A DNA stretch of 48,374 nt from Lentimicrobiaceae bacterium (GTDB taxonomy: Bacteria; Bacteroidota; Bacteroidia; Bacteroidales; JAGNHN01). The stretch's first letter is position 1. Every line of letters begins with the position of its first letter. The notes below the pieces were generated by a model. It worked only from the letters and a program-made list of their open reading frames with translations. It was not told where the DNA came from and searched no databases. This document shows, piece after piece, positions 30,892 to 38,845 of this stretch. The position numbers were made by a program, and so were the translations under genes. Location: positions 3,790 through 52,163 of the forward strand of contig JAGNHN010000022.1 in the NCBI GenBank assembly GCA_018001695.1. Reading direction: 5' to 3'.

Positions 30892-31791
30892 CTATAAACA
30901 GGAGAGGGCCCGGTCAAGGATTTTATCCGGTCTTATCCATTCGAATGCAACATCCCGCCGGAACCAGGTGATTTGCCGCCTGGCATACCGGCGGGTGTTT
31001 ATTATGATCTTCTCACGCGCTGTTGACAGGCTGATATCTCCATCCAAAAAGGAAAGGATCTCCTGATATCCGACCGTTTTGAGGGCATTCAGATGCCGGT
31101 ATGGATAAAGCTGTTCTGCTTCATTAACCAGTCCCAGATTCAGCATTTCATCTGTCCTCGCGGCAATTCTTCCGTGTAACAGCGCCCTGTCAATATCCAG
31201 AGCATAAGGCAGGATTCTGAATGGCCGGGTCACTTTATTACCCGATCTGAAGGCAGAAAATGGCTTCCCTGTCATGCGGATTACCTCGAGTGCGCGCATC
31301 ACCCGCCGTGGATTGGCCTTATCCACAGCATCATAATATTGAGGATCTGAAGCCTTCAACTCATCCAGCATGGGCCCGGGTCCTTCTTCCTTCCACTGCG
31401 TAGCAAGCTCCTCCCTGAGGCGCTCATCCGCTTCAGGAAGTTTGTCCAGGCCATACATCAGTGCATGAATAAACAAACCCGATCCGCCTACAGCAACGAC
31501 AACATCATTATGATTGAACAGCATTTCCAGCTTGGATATTGCTGCTTCTTCGTACCTGGCAACATCATAAGGCTCATGGATACTGATGTGTTGTATGAAA
31601 TGATGTGGAACCTGCTGCTGCACCTCAAGCGATGGAACAGCTGTACCTATACACATCTCCCGGTAAAACTGTCTTGAATCGAAAGAAAGGATTTCAGTAT
31701 CCAGTTTCAGCGCCAGATCCAGGGCGCAGTCTGTCTTGCCGGAAGCAGTCGGTCCGGCAACAACGACAAGGGTTTTCGCCTCCCCTGCCAT
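30892..31791 (-). CDS. miaA: tRNA dimethylallyltransferase
   Basis: The 299-residue protein is the usual length for MiaA, which transfers a dimethylallyl group to N6 of A37 in tRNAs reading UNN codons. The Walker A loop GPTASGKT is at the N-terminus, followed by the conserved DSRQFYREMCIGTA, the GGSGLFIHAL segment and the C-terminal RRYARRQITWFRRD helix. It is the last gene of the cca, pRiA4b-like, miaA series, 5 bp after its neighbour. Its stop lies only 4 bp from the stop of the convergent M4 peptidase gene, leaving no room for a separate terminator. Confidence 0.97.
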   Translation of the reverse strand: MAGEAKTLVVVAGPTASGKTDCALDLALKLDTEILSFDSRQFYREMCIGTAVPSLEVQQQVPHHFIQHISIHEPYDVARYEEAAISKLEMLFNHNDVVVAVGGSGLFIHALMYGLDKLPEADERLREELATQWKEEGPGPMLDELKASDPQYYDAVDKANPRRVMRALEVIRMTGKPFSAFRSGNKVTRPFRILPYALDIDRALLHGRIAARTDEMLNLGLVNEAEQLYPYRHLNALKTVGYQEILSFLDGDISLSTAREKIIINTRRYARRQITWFRRDVAFEWIRPDKILDRALSCL

Positions 31792-31796
31792 ATATC

Positions 31797-32363
31797 TTAT
31801 TCCTCCTCCGGACCTTCGATGGTTACATCCCCTCCCATGTCGTTAAGGAAGTCTTCCAATCCATCCAGATCCAGATTATCATTTCCCTCCAGGTCATCAT
31901 CTTCGAGCAGGTCATCAAATTCACTTTCCGGATCGACTGCCGGGGTTGCGACTTCAATATCTCCTCTGCTGTAAATGCATCGTGGATATTCCGTCCCAGA
32001 TAGATCCTTACCGATTCCGCTCAATTCAATGTAGAATGTTTTTGGACGCAGAAAATCATATTCGTAGATCAACCGCTGCCTGGGTTCTTCCATATAATCA
32101 CGCAGCAAGGCATCCTTCATCACGAGAATCTGCTCCTGTGATTCCTCTTCCTGAGCTTCATCCCGCATATCGAGAAGGGTGATTTCTTTTGTCCGGTTCC
32201 ATTCCCCGTCACAGATGAAGAAGGACGCCAGCTCATGAGCCTGGAATTTCACAGTATCGTGAATCAGTTGATGAAAGGATTCAAAGTGGTCCGTGGCTCT
32301 CAGCTCGTACTCCCGCATGAAGTGGTCATTTCCTTCAAGCAGCATTCTGAATTTGTAAATCAT
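31797..32363 (-). CDS. Plasmid pRiA4b ORF-3-like (IS1096 TnpR-like) family protein
   Basis: 188 residues. The N-terminal half matches the pRiA4b ORF-3-like fold common in Bacteroidota (MIYKFRMLLEGNDHFMREYE; ATDHFESFHQLIHD; FFICDGEWNRTKEITLLDM). The C-terminal 60 residues are strongly acidic, with runs of D and E. Despite the family name there is no sign of a mobile element here. The gene lies between cca (21 bp upstream) and miaA (5 bp downstream), which suggests a housekeeping role linked to RNA metabolism; that is inference. Biochemical function is unknown. Confidence 0.85.
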   Translation of the reverse strand: MIYKFRMLLEGNDHFMREYELRATDHFESFHQLIHDTVKFQAHELASFFICDGEWNRTKEITLLDMRDEAQEEESQEQILVMKDALLRDYMEEPRQRLIYEYDFLRPKTFYIELSGIGKDLSGTEYPRCIYSRGDIEVATPAVDPESEFDDLLEDDDLEGNDNLDLDGLEDFLNDMGGDVTIEGPEEE

Positions 32364-32384
32364 GGGTAGTATCGTTTAATCCTG

Positions 32385-33821
32385 TTATCTCTCATTTATT
32401 TTCATGGGAGGCTTCAGTCCAATCGCCTCGGCAGTTTGCAGCATGAACTGATAGGCTGCCTCATATTCGTTGGGAATGACCCCATCCAGGATGGCTTCAC
32501 GGATCGCATTTTTGATTTCACCGACCTCTCTGGAGGGTGCAATACCAAAGGTTTCCATGATCAACTCCCCGCTAATGGGAGGCTGCCAGTTTCTGAGCCT
32601 GTCCTTTTCTTCAATCTCAACGAGCTTATTTCTTACAAGCTGGAAGTTACGAAGATACCGCTTAACTTTCAAAGGATTTTTTGACGTTATATCCGCTTCA
32701 CATAACATCATCAGGTCATCGATATCATCACCGGCTTCAAACAGCAGGCGGCGTACTGCAGAATCAGTCACATGGTCTTCGGAAAGCACGATGGGCCTGA
32801 GGTGCAGCAGTACAAGTTTCCGGACATACTTGAGATGTTCATTCATCGGAAGGCGGAATCGCCTGAAGATGCCAGGCACCATGTGGTAGCCTTTGACTTC
32901 ATGCCCATGAAAGGTCCAGCCCACCCCTTCCTCGAACCTCTTGGTGGCGGGCTTGCCGATATCGTGAAGGAGGGTGGCCCATCTGAGCCACAGGTTTTCC
33001 GAATGAGCAGCTAGGTTATCGAGCACTTCCAGGGTATGGGCAAAATTATCCTTATGCCCTTTGCCTTCCTTGTATTCAGCACCTTTAAGATCTACCATTT
33101 CAGGGAAGAAGATCTTCAGTAAACCACTCTCCATGAGTAGATTGAATCCAATTGATGGCTTTGGAGTTTCCAATATTTTGTTCACTTCGTCCCGCACCCG
33201 CTCCATCGATATAATCTGCAAGCGCTCAGCCTGCTGTTGTATCGCGTGAAAGGTATCTTTGTGAATGCTGAACCCGAGTTGGCAGGCAAAACGTATGGCT
33301 CGTAACATCCTCAAGGGGTCGTCCGAGAAGGTGATATCCGGATCCAGTGGTGTACGGATAGTGCTGTTGCGCAAATCTTCCAGTCCGGAAAATGGATCGA
33401 GTAGGGTTCCGAAATCCTCCTCATTCAGGCTAATGGCAAGGGCGTTGATGGTAAAATCCCGGCGGTGCAGATCATCCTTCAAGGTACCTTCCTCCACGAC
33501 TGGTTTGCGGGAATCGGTACTGTAGGATTCCTTACGCGCTCCCACAAACTCAAGCTCCATGTCACGCCAACGGATCATGGCAGTTCCAAAATTCTTGAAG
33601 ACACTGACATGCTGCTTTCCCGGGAGCTGCCTTGCCACGATCTGGGCAAGATCTATTCCGCCTCCGACAACAAGGAAGTCGATATCCTTGGAACTGCGCT
33701 CCAGGAGTAGGTCGCGCACGTACCCACCTACCAGGTAGACGGGAAGGCCCAACTCCTTTCCTGCTTTAGCAACAGCTTCAAAAACAGGACCTTTAATATG
33801 TTTTGCAAACGAAGTCTCCAC
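32385..33821 (-). CDS. cca: CCA tRNA nucleotidyltransferase / poly(A) polymerase-family protein with HD domain
   Basis: 478 residues. The nucleotidyltransferase head carries [19 protein letters not shown], with the GG and D-x-D motifs of class II enzymes, and [10 protein letters not shown]. The neck contains [20 protein letters not shown]-terminal HD domain has [15 protein letters not shown] and HGHEVKG. It should add or repair the 3'-CCA of tRNAs. The start is GTG at 33821, because no ATG lies nearby in frame. A -7 box lies about 15 bp upstream, so the leader is very short. It is first in an operon with the pRiA4b-like gene and miaA, giving a small tRNA-maturation cluster. Confidence 0.93.
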   Translation of the reverse strand: METSFAKHIKGPVFEAVAKAGKELGLPVYLVGGYVRDLLLERSSKDIDFLVVGGGIDLAQIVARQLPGKQHVSVFKNFGTAMIRWRDMELEFVGARKESYSTDSRKPVVEEGTLKDDLHRRDFTINALAISLNEEDFGTLLDPFSGLEDLRNSTIRTPLDPDITFSDDPLRMLRAIRFACQLGFSIHKDTFHAIQQQAERLQIISMERVRDEVNKILETPKPSIGFNLLMESGLLKIFFPEMVDLKGAEYKEGKGHKDNFAHTLEVLDNLAAHSENLWLRWATLLHDIGKPATKRFEEGVGWTFHGHEVKGYHMVPGIFRRFRLPMNEHLKYVRKLVLLHLRPIVLSEDHVTDSAVRRLLFEAGDDIDDLMMLCEADITSKNPLKVKRYLRNFQLVRNKLVEIEEKDRLRNWQPPISGELIMETFGIAPSREVGEIKNAIREAILDGVIPNEYEAAYQFMLQTAEAIGLKPPMKINER

Positions 33822-33835
33822 TAGGGAATTTTGTG

Positions 33836-33843
33836 CAAAAGTA
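33836..33843 (-). promoter_or_regulatory. Candidate -7 element for the cca operon
   Basis: The minus strand reads TACTTTTG, matching TAnnTTTG. No clear -33 TTG was found at the right distance. Transcription would start near 33829, leaving about 8 nt before the GTG start. Confidence 0.45.
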
Positions 33844-33950
33844 GTAAAACTTGCTGCGCCCTGACAGACGGCAATTGAGGTAGGACTGACGCTTTCCCGG
33901 GCGGGAGAAATCCATACTTCCTTACGCCGGGACGACGCATCAGGCAGGGT

Positions 33951-34628
33951 TTACTCCCTTCTGCCCATGAAAATCATGATGTAATACAGGAGTGTTGCCA
34001 GGGATCCTACCGCTGCCACAACATAAGTCAACGCAGCCCACTTGAGCGCATCCTTGGCTTTTTCCTGCTCCTGGCTCGTCGTGGTCTGTGTTGTTCTAAG
34101 CCATGCCAGTGCTCTCCTTGAAGCATCCAACTCAACCGGCAAGGTGATGAAACTAAACAGGGTTGTCAGGGCAAACAAAACAATCCCGATGAGCAGCAGC
34201 TGGGGAAATGCCTGGAGCAATAAAATACCCGCCAGAAGCACCCACTGCACGATACGTGAACTGAAACTCACGACGGGCACCAGGGCTGAACGCATCTGGA
34301 GCCAGGAATAAGCGGTGGCGTGCTGCACAGCATGTCCGCATTCATGCGCGGCTACAGCAGCGGCAGCTACACTCCTTCCGTTAAACACTTCAGGGCTCAG
34401 ATTAACTGTCCGCGCATTCGGGTTATAATGGTCGGAGAGGTGACCCGGTACCGACATGACTTTCACGCCCTCGATCCCATAATGGGAGAGCATCGTTTCG
34501 GCAACTTCACGACCGGACATACCCAAACGAAGACCCATCTTTGAATAAAGATTGAACTTATGCTTCAATCGAGCCTGGACAAGCCAGCTCAGAATCATCA
34601 CACCGAAAAATAAAATATATGCTGCCAT
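33951..34628 (-). CDS. YugP-type membrane zinc metallopeptidase
   Basis: 225 residues. An N-terminal transmembrane segment (AAYILFFGVMILSWLVQA) is followed by the zinc motif HECGHAVQH, preceded by the conserved YNPNARTVNLSPEVFNG. Further hydrophobic helices (IVQWVLLAGILLLQAF, LLIGIVLFALTTLF, WAALTYVVAAVGSLATLLYY) and the ELDAS segment match the family. A clear AGGAG site lies before ATG 34628. Substrates of this family are poorly known; membrane-protein quality control is a common guess. It follows the LEA14-like gene after a 171-bp gap and may have its own promoter. Confidence 0.92.
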   Translation of the reverse strand: MAAYILFFGVMILSWLVQARLKHKFNLYSKMGLRLGMSGREVAETMLSHYGIEGVKVMSVPGHLSDHYNPNARTVNLSPEVFNGRSVAAAAVAAHECGHAVQHATAYSWLQMRSALVPVVSFSSRIVQWVLLAGILLLQAFPQLLLIGIVLFALTTLFSFITLPVELDASRRALAWLRTTQTTTSQEQEKAKDALKWAALTYVVAAVGSLATLLYYIMIFMGRRE

Positions 34629-34799
34629 TGCTCCTAATCATTTTAGATGATGTATTAACAAATATCCTGCCCTGGAGTTTAATGCTGCCATGATTTTGAC
34701 AAGCATCTATTATACAATTAGTTAAATAAAGAAGATCAGCACACCTAAAGCTGTCAATCTGTCACTACCACAGGTTTCATATACCCATGATCATCAAAA

Positions 34800-35396
34800 C
34801 TACTGCGATGTGAACTCATTCTGGATGGAAAGATAGCCGGGATAGCTCAGTGTCTGGCCTCCAACCAAGATACTGGGCTTGGCTTTGAGGGTGATGCGGG
34901 TGGGGGTATTTCCCATGCCGGCAAGATTGAAACCAAAATTCAGTATCGCATCCCGCGACCTGCCACTTAGTACTTTCATCAGATCCACCCCTATTTTCAG
35001 TGGCAAAATGGCGGTTCCACCCCCCGCCGGCACATTGACCCTGTCCTGGTTGATCCCAGATACCATCTCGATCCCGTCAATCAATAGTATCCATTCCAGC
35101 TTATTGAGCGAAGCCTGGGCCTGGTTGGGATTCTTAACCTGGACATTGAGGGTCAGGTTTAATGGAAGCTGCCCTCCTGCAAAAGCGGCCGTGAGTTTGG
35201 CCGCATCCGTAAACGAAAGATCGCTGAGACTCTTCTTTTGTTGCACATTGACCCCGGCCAGGTTGAGGTTTTCAACCGTGCTGAGTCGAAACTCACAGCG
35301 TGCGAATGTGGCCATTTCTGCCACCTGCTTCAGGACATCACAGGATGTCAGGCTGAATGAGACAGCGATGAGCAAAACTACATATGATCTTTTCAT
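34800..35396 (-). CDS. LEA14-like lipoprotein
   Basis: About 198 residues starting at ATG 35396, where GGGAGGAT is well placed. The longer frame starting at 35489 is rejected because it overlaps trpS and hides the signal. The N-terminus is a lipoprotein signal (MKRSYVVLLIAVSFSLTSCD) with lipobox cysteine at residue 19. The body (LTLNVQVKNPNQAQASLNKL; ILLIDGIEMVSGI; RVNVPAGGG) resembles the LEA14/WHy beta-sandwich. It is probably anchored in the outer membrane facing the periplasm. It follows trpS by 25 bp and may be co-transcribed with it. Molecular role unknown. Confidence 0.85.
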   Translation of the reverse strand: MKRSYVVLLIAVSFSLTSCDVLKQVAEMATFARCEFRLSTVENLNLAGVNVQQKKSLSDLSFTDAAKLTAAFAGGQLPLNLTLNVQVKNPNQAQASLNKLEWILLIDGIEMVSGINQDRVNVPAGGGTAILPLKIGVDLMKVLSGRSRDAILNFGFNLAGMGNTPTRITLKAKPSILVGGQTLSYPGYLSIQNEFTSQ

Positions 35397-35421
35397 TTCT
35401 ATCCTCCCTATTATCAATTGT

Positions 35422-36441
35422 TTATGATAAACGTCCATATTCATGTAAGCCGGTGATACTGCGCACCTCGCGCAATACCTCTGATGCAATGGCCCTGGCT
35501 TTCGTGGCCATGGAACGCTCTATCTGCTTGATGTATTGCCTGTCGGCAGCCAATGCAGCCCGCTTTTCCCGCAGGGTGGCAATCATGATAGAAAGTGTCT
35601 CTGCCACATCTTCCTTCAGGTCTTTGTATCGAATGCTGCCATCCTGCCATGCAGCAGCATATTGTTGCGCAACATCAGGCTTTCCGCAGGCTTTTAAAAT
35701 TTCTAACAGGTTAGAGACCCCCGGACTCATCTCCCCTCCTGGCATTCCACTGTCGGTGACCGCACTGCGCACCTTTTTTCTCAGCACATCATCCTCCTCA
35801 AATAGTGACACATAGTGCTTGGGCCCTAAGCTTTTGCTCATCTTTCGGCCAGGATCTGCCAATGACATCAGCTTGGGAACTTCAGTAAAGAGCGGCTTAG
35901 GTTCAGGGAAGAAAGGCTGAAACTGGGCATTGAACCGAACCGCAATATTTCGGGACAGTTCAAGATGCTGTTCCTGGTCTTTTCCAACAGGCACATATTC
36001 AGCCTTATAAGCAAGAATATCAGCTGCCTGTAATATTGGGTAGGTAAACAAACCGGCAGAAATGAGGGCTTCCTTGTCGCCTTCTTTCAACAGATCAGCC
36101 TTGTCTTTGAACTGCGTCATCCTGGATAGTTCACCGTAGCTGGTCACGCAATTCAGGATCCATGCCAACTCCATGTGTTCTGGCACCATCGATTGCACAA
36201 AAAGGATAGACTTCTCGGGATCAATGCCACAGGCAAGAAGGTCGATCATCATCTCGCGGGTGTTCCGAAACAGGTCGCTGGCCTGGTATGGCATGGTCAT
36301 GGCGTGGAGATCTACAACGCAGTAGATACACTCATGGTCTTCCTGCAGCTTAACCCAATTGGCAACGGCACCGAAATAGTTGCCGATGTGAATGACACTG
36401 GTAGGTTGTATTCCGGAGAAAATGCGCTTGCGTTCCTGCAT
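35422..36441 (-). CDS. trpS: Tryptophan--tRNA ligase
   Basis: 339 residues, normal for bacterial TrpRS. It has the class I signature HIGN in SVIHIGNYFGAVANW, the tryptophan-site segment CVVDLHAMT, ADILAYKAEYVPVGKDQEQH and the KMSKS loop (GRKMSKSLGPKHY). It charges tRNA-Trp in the cytoplasm. It begins just downstream of the hydrogenase operon's terminator hairpin, where a possible -7 box of its own is seen. Confidence 0.97.
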   Translation of the reverse strand: MQERKRIFSGIQPTSVIHIGNYFGAVANWVKLQEDHECIYCVVDLHAMTMPYQASDLFRNTREMMIDLLACGIDPEKSILFVQSMVPEHMELAWILNCVTSYGELSRMTQFKDKADLLKEGDKEALISAGLFTYPILQAADILAYKAEYVPVGKDQEQHLELSRNIAVRFNAQFQPFFPEPKPLFTEVPKLMSLADPGRKMSKSLGPKHYVSLFEEDDVLRKKVRSAVTDSGMPGGEMSPGVSNLLEILKACGKPDVAQQYAAAWQDGSIRYKDLKEDVAETLSIMIATLREKRAALAADRQYIKQIERSMATKARAIASEVLREVRSITGLHEYGRLS

Positions 36442-36462
36442 CTTGGGTTGGTTTTAACAGAA

Positions 36463-36497
36463 AATCCTGCTCCCTGGATTAGAGCGGGAGCAGGATT
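36463..36497 (-). terminator. Terminator hairpin of the hydrogenase operon
   Basis: A perfect 12-bp stem (AATCCTGCTCCC/GGGAGCAGGATT, arms 36463-36474 and 36486-36497) with an 11-nt loop lies 31 bp past the hndA-like stop. On the minus strand it runs into TTTTCTGTT. It looks like a rho-independent terminator and could also fold in the leader of trpS. Confidence 0.75.
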
Positions 36498-36498
36498 G

Positions 36499-36506
36499 CA
36501 AAGATA
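36499..36506 (-). promoter_or_regulatory. Possible -7 element for trpS
   Basis: The minus strand reads TATCTTTG, matching TAnnTTTG, 58 bp before the trpS ATG. The -33 region is weak. Transcription would start inside the terminator stem. Confidence 0.35.
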
Positions 36507-36527
36507 AACAATAGAGACTGGCCTGTA

Positions 36528-37016
36528 TCAGGCATCCTCGTATTCACGCAGGATGTCCCTGACACCTTCAGGCGCTACCCGTCCATAGGTTTTTTCTCCG
36601 ATATTTACCACAGGTGCGAGGCCACAGGCTCCCACACATCTGAGGCAGCTCAGTGAGAACTTCCCGTCGGCTGTCGTCTGGCCTACCTCGATTTTGAGTT
36701 CTTTTTTGAATTCATCCAGCACCTTTTCCGCTCCCCTGACATAACAGGCTGTACCTGTGCATATGGAAATCGGGAATTTCCCTTTGGGGATCATCGTAAA
36801 GAAGCTGTAGAATGTCACCACCCCGTACACTTTCGCCACAGGAACGCGCAGTTCTTCAGCGATCACTTCCTGTACTTCTGCGGGCAGGTAACCAAAGATG
36901 CTTTGCGCCTTATGCAAAACATTGATCAATTCTCCGGCATCATTGTTGAATGACCTGCACACTTCCCTGAGCTGGTCGACCTGATGCTGTTTGAGTTCTA
37001 TCTTGATGCTTGACAT
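36528..37016 (-). CDS. hndA: NuoE-like subunit of NAD(H)-dependent [FeFe] hydrogenase
   Basis: 162 residues with the thioredoxin-like [2Fe-2S] fold of NuoE/HndA. The N-terminal helical part contains LINVLHKAQSIFGYLPAEVQ and VAKVYGVVTFYSFF. Cluster ligands lie in CTGTACYVRGAEK and LSCLRCVGACGLAP. GAGGAA precedes the ATG. It should pass electrons between the NuoF-like flavoprotein and the hydrogenase chain. It is the last gene of the operon, 40 bp after the catalytic subunit. Confidence 0.95.
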   Translation of the reverse strand: MSSIKIELKQHQVDQLREVCRSFNNDAGELINVLHKAQSIFGYLPAEVQEVIAEELRVPVAKVYGVVTFYSFFTMIPKGKFPISICTGTACYVRGAEKVLDEFKKELKIEVGQTTADGKFSLSCLRCVGACGLAPVVNIGEKTYGRVAPEGVRDILREYEDA

Positions 37017-37056
37017 GGTTCCTCAATTTTTAAGTTAACACTGATTCCTGCATGAC

Positions 37057-38826
37057 TTACCTGATGGTGATTTTCTTCTTCTTATCAAAGTAGTGTGTGT
37101 GCAGGAGATGGTGAGCCTTCTCACTCAATGGTTCTCCCAGGAATTCTTCATACAATTTAAGTATGTAAGGATTCTCATGAGATTTCTTGAGTGGTTTGTT
37201 GGCATCCTCGCGATAGATCGCCTGCTGGCGGGCCTTGAGGATAGAGGAATCGCCATGGTGCAGCGGTTGTCCGCCACCGCCGATGCAACCACCCGGACAT
37301 GCCATGATCTCGATGGCGTGGAACTGTGATTTGCCATCGCGGATATCTTCCAACAGCTTGCGTGCATTACCCAATCCATGTGCAATACCGATCTTGATTT
37401 CCAATCCGTCAAAATCAACACTGGCACTCTTGATATTTTCCAGGCCACGCATATCTTCAAAAGTCACCTTTTCAAGCGTTTTTCCTGTGAAGAGTTCGTA
37501 GGCGGTGCGTGTCGCTGCTTCGATCACACCACCAGTGGTTCCAAAGATGACGGCTGCACCGGTAGATTCACCCAGTGGATGGTCGAAATCTTCATCGGGG
37601 AGTGATTTGAAATCGATATTAGCCTGCTTTATCAGCTGCGCCAGCTCACGTGTGGATATGCTGTAATCCACATCCGGGTTACCTTCAGATGCGAACTCAC
37701 TGCGTTGACACTCATACTTTTTGGCGAGGCAAGGCATGATGGAAACCACCACCATGTCCTCACGCCTGGTGTTGATTTTCTCTGCGAAATAGGTCTTGGC
37801 GATGGCACCGAACATCTGTTGCGGTGAGCGCGCTGTACTGGGAATATCCTTCATATCCGGGAAATAGGATTCGAAGAAATTGACCCAGGCCGGGCAACAG
37901 GAGGTCAGAATGGGCAGCTGGACATCCTTATCGCCTTGCAGAAAACGGGAGAGGCGCCCTAAAAGCTCGGTACCTTCCTCCATAATCGTCAGGTCAGCGG
38001 CAAAATCGGTATCAAAAACATAGTCGAAACCCAACTGCCGCAACGCAGCCACCATTTTCCCGGTGACCAGGGTGCCAGGCTCCAGTCCAAATGCCTCACC
38101 CAGGGCGGCACGGACCGCCGGTGCAGTCTGAACAACCACCGTCTTGGCAGGATCTGCCAGTGCCCGGATCACTTTGTTGGTATGGTCTACCTCGGTCAGC
38201 GCGCCGGTGGGACATACAGCTACGCATTGTCCGCAATAGGTGCAGGTGGAATACTCAAGATTCATCTCAAAAGCAGGTGCCACCACTGCCATGAAGCCAC
38301 GGTTCACGCCAGATAGCGCGCCAACCGTCTGTACATCATTGCACATCATCTCACAGCGGCGGCATAAGATACACTTATCCAGTTCGCGGATGATAGAGGG
38401 TGAGGTATCCGGCCTGTAGGTTGATTTCTCTCCTTCGTAATGGATCTCGCGGATGCCAAATTCCTGGGCCATCGACTGCAGCTCGCAGCTTCCGTTTTTG
38501 GCACAGGTCAGGCATTCAAAGGGATGGTCTGAGATAATCAGCTCCAGCACGGTCTTGCGGGCATTCAGAACCCTCACGGTATGTGTCCGCACTACCATGC
38601 CTTCTGTGCAGTCAGTCGCACAGGCCGGTGCCAGGTTGCGGCGTCCTTCGACTTCCACCACGCATATCCTGCATCCGGCAGGCTTGTTTTCGATCTTCAG
38701 GTCATGCAAACCGAGGTAACACAAGGTCGGGATATGGATCCCCACTTTGCGGGCCGCCTGAAGTATGGTCGTACCCTTGCTTACCTCAACCGGTTTATTA
38801 TCTATCGTTAATCTGATCTTTTCCAT
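37057..38826 (-). CDS. hndD: NADH-dependent [FeFe] hydrogenase, group A catalytic subunit
   Basis: 589 residues from ATG 38826, preceded by GGAGGAAG. The longer frame to 38955 is rejected as it overlaps the upstream gene. The N-terminus is a [2Fe-2S] ferredoxin domain. A His-Cys3 cluster follows (HPFECLTCAKNGSC), then two [4Fe-4S] motifs (CILCRRCEMMC, CTYCGQCVAVCP). The H-cluster domain has all three signatures intact: TSCCPAW, MPCLAKKYE and MACPGGCIGGGGQP. A short C-terminal small-subunit-like tail ends the protein. It reduces protons to H2 or oxidises H2. In complex with the NuoE- and NuoF-like subunits it probably bifurcates or confurcates electrons between NADH and ferredoxin, as in HydABC and HndABCD. 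The maturation genes hydEFG are not in the window. Confidence 0.97.
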   Translation of the reverse strand: MEKIRLTIDNKPVEVSKGTTILQAARKVGIHIPTLCYLGLHDLKIENKPAGCRICVVEVEGRRNLAPACATDCTEGMVVRTHTVRVLNARKTVLELIISDHPFECLTCAKNGSCELQSMAQEFGIREIHYEGEKSTYRPDTSPSIIRELDKCILCRRCEMMCNDVQTVGALSGVNRGFMAVVAPAFEMNLEYSTCTYCGQCVAVCPTGALTEVDHTNKVIRALADPAKTVVVQTAPAVRAALGEAFGLEPGTLVTGKMVAALRQLGFDYVFDTDFAADLTIMEEGTELLGRLSRFLQGDKDVQLPILTSCCPAWVNFFESYFPDMKDIPSTARSPQQMFGAIAKTYFAEKINTRREDMVVVSIMPCLAKKYECQRSEFASEGNPDVDYSISTRELAQLIKQANIDFKSLPDEDFDHPLGESTGAAVIFGTTGGVIEAATRTAYELFTGKTLEKVTFEDMRGLENIKSASVDFDGLEIKIGIAHGLGNARKLLEDIRDGKSQFHAIEIMACPGGCIGGGGQPLHHGDSSILKARQQAIYREDANKPLKKSHENPYILKLYEEFLGEPLSEKAHHLLHTHYFDKKKKITIR

Positions 38827-38845
38827 CTTAACTTCCTCCAGGTAT

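Noticed and set aside
31797..32363. Mobile element suggested by the pRiA4b/IS1096 family name
   Set aside because: No inverted repeats, transposase or target duplication are seen; the gene lies inside a housekeeping operon.
35397..35489. Longer start for the LEA14-like lipoprotein
   Set aside because: It overlaps trpS and would bury the lipoprotein signal; the shorter start has a strong Shine-Dalgarno.
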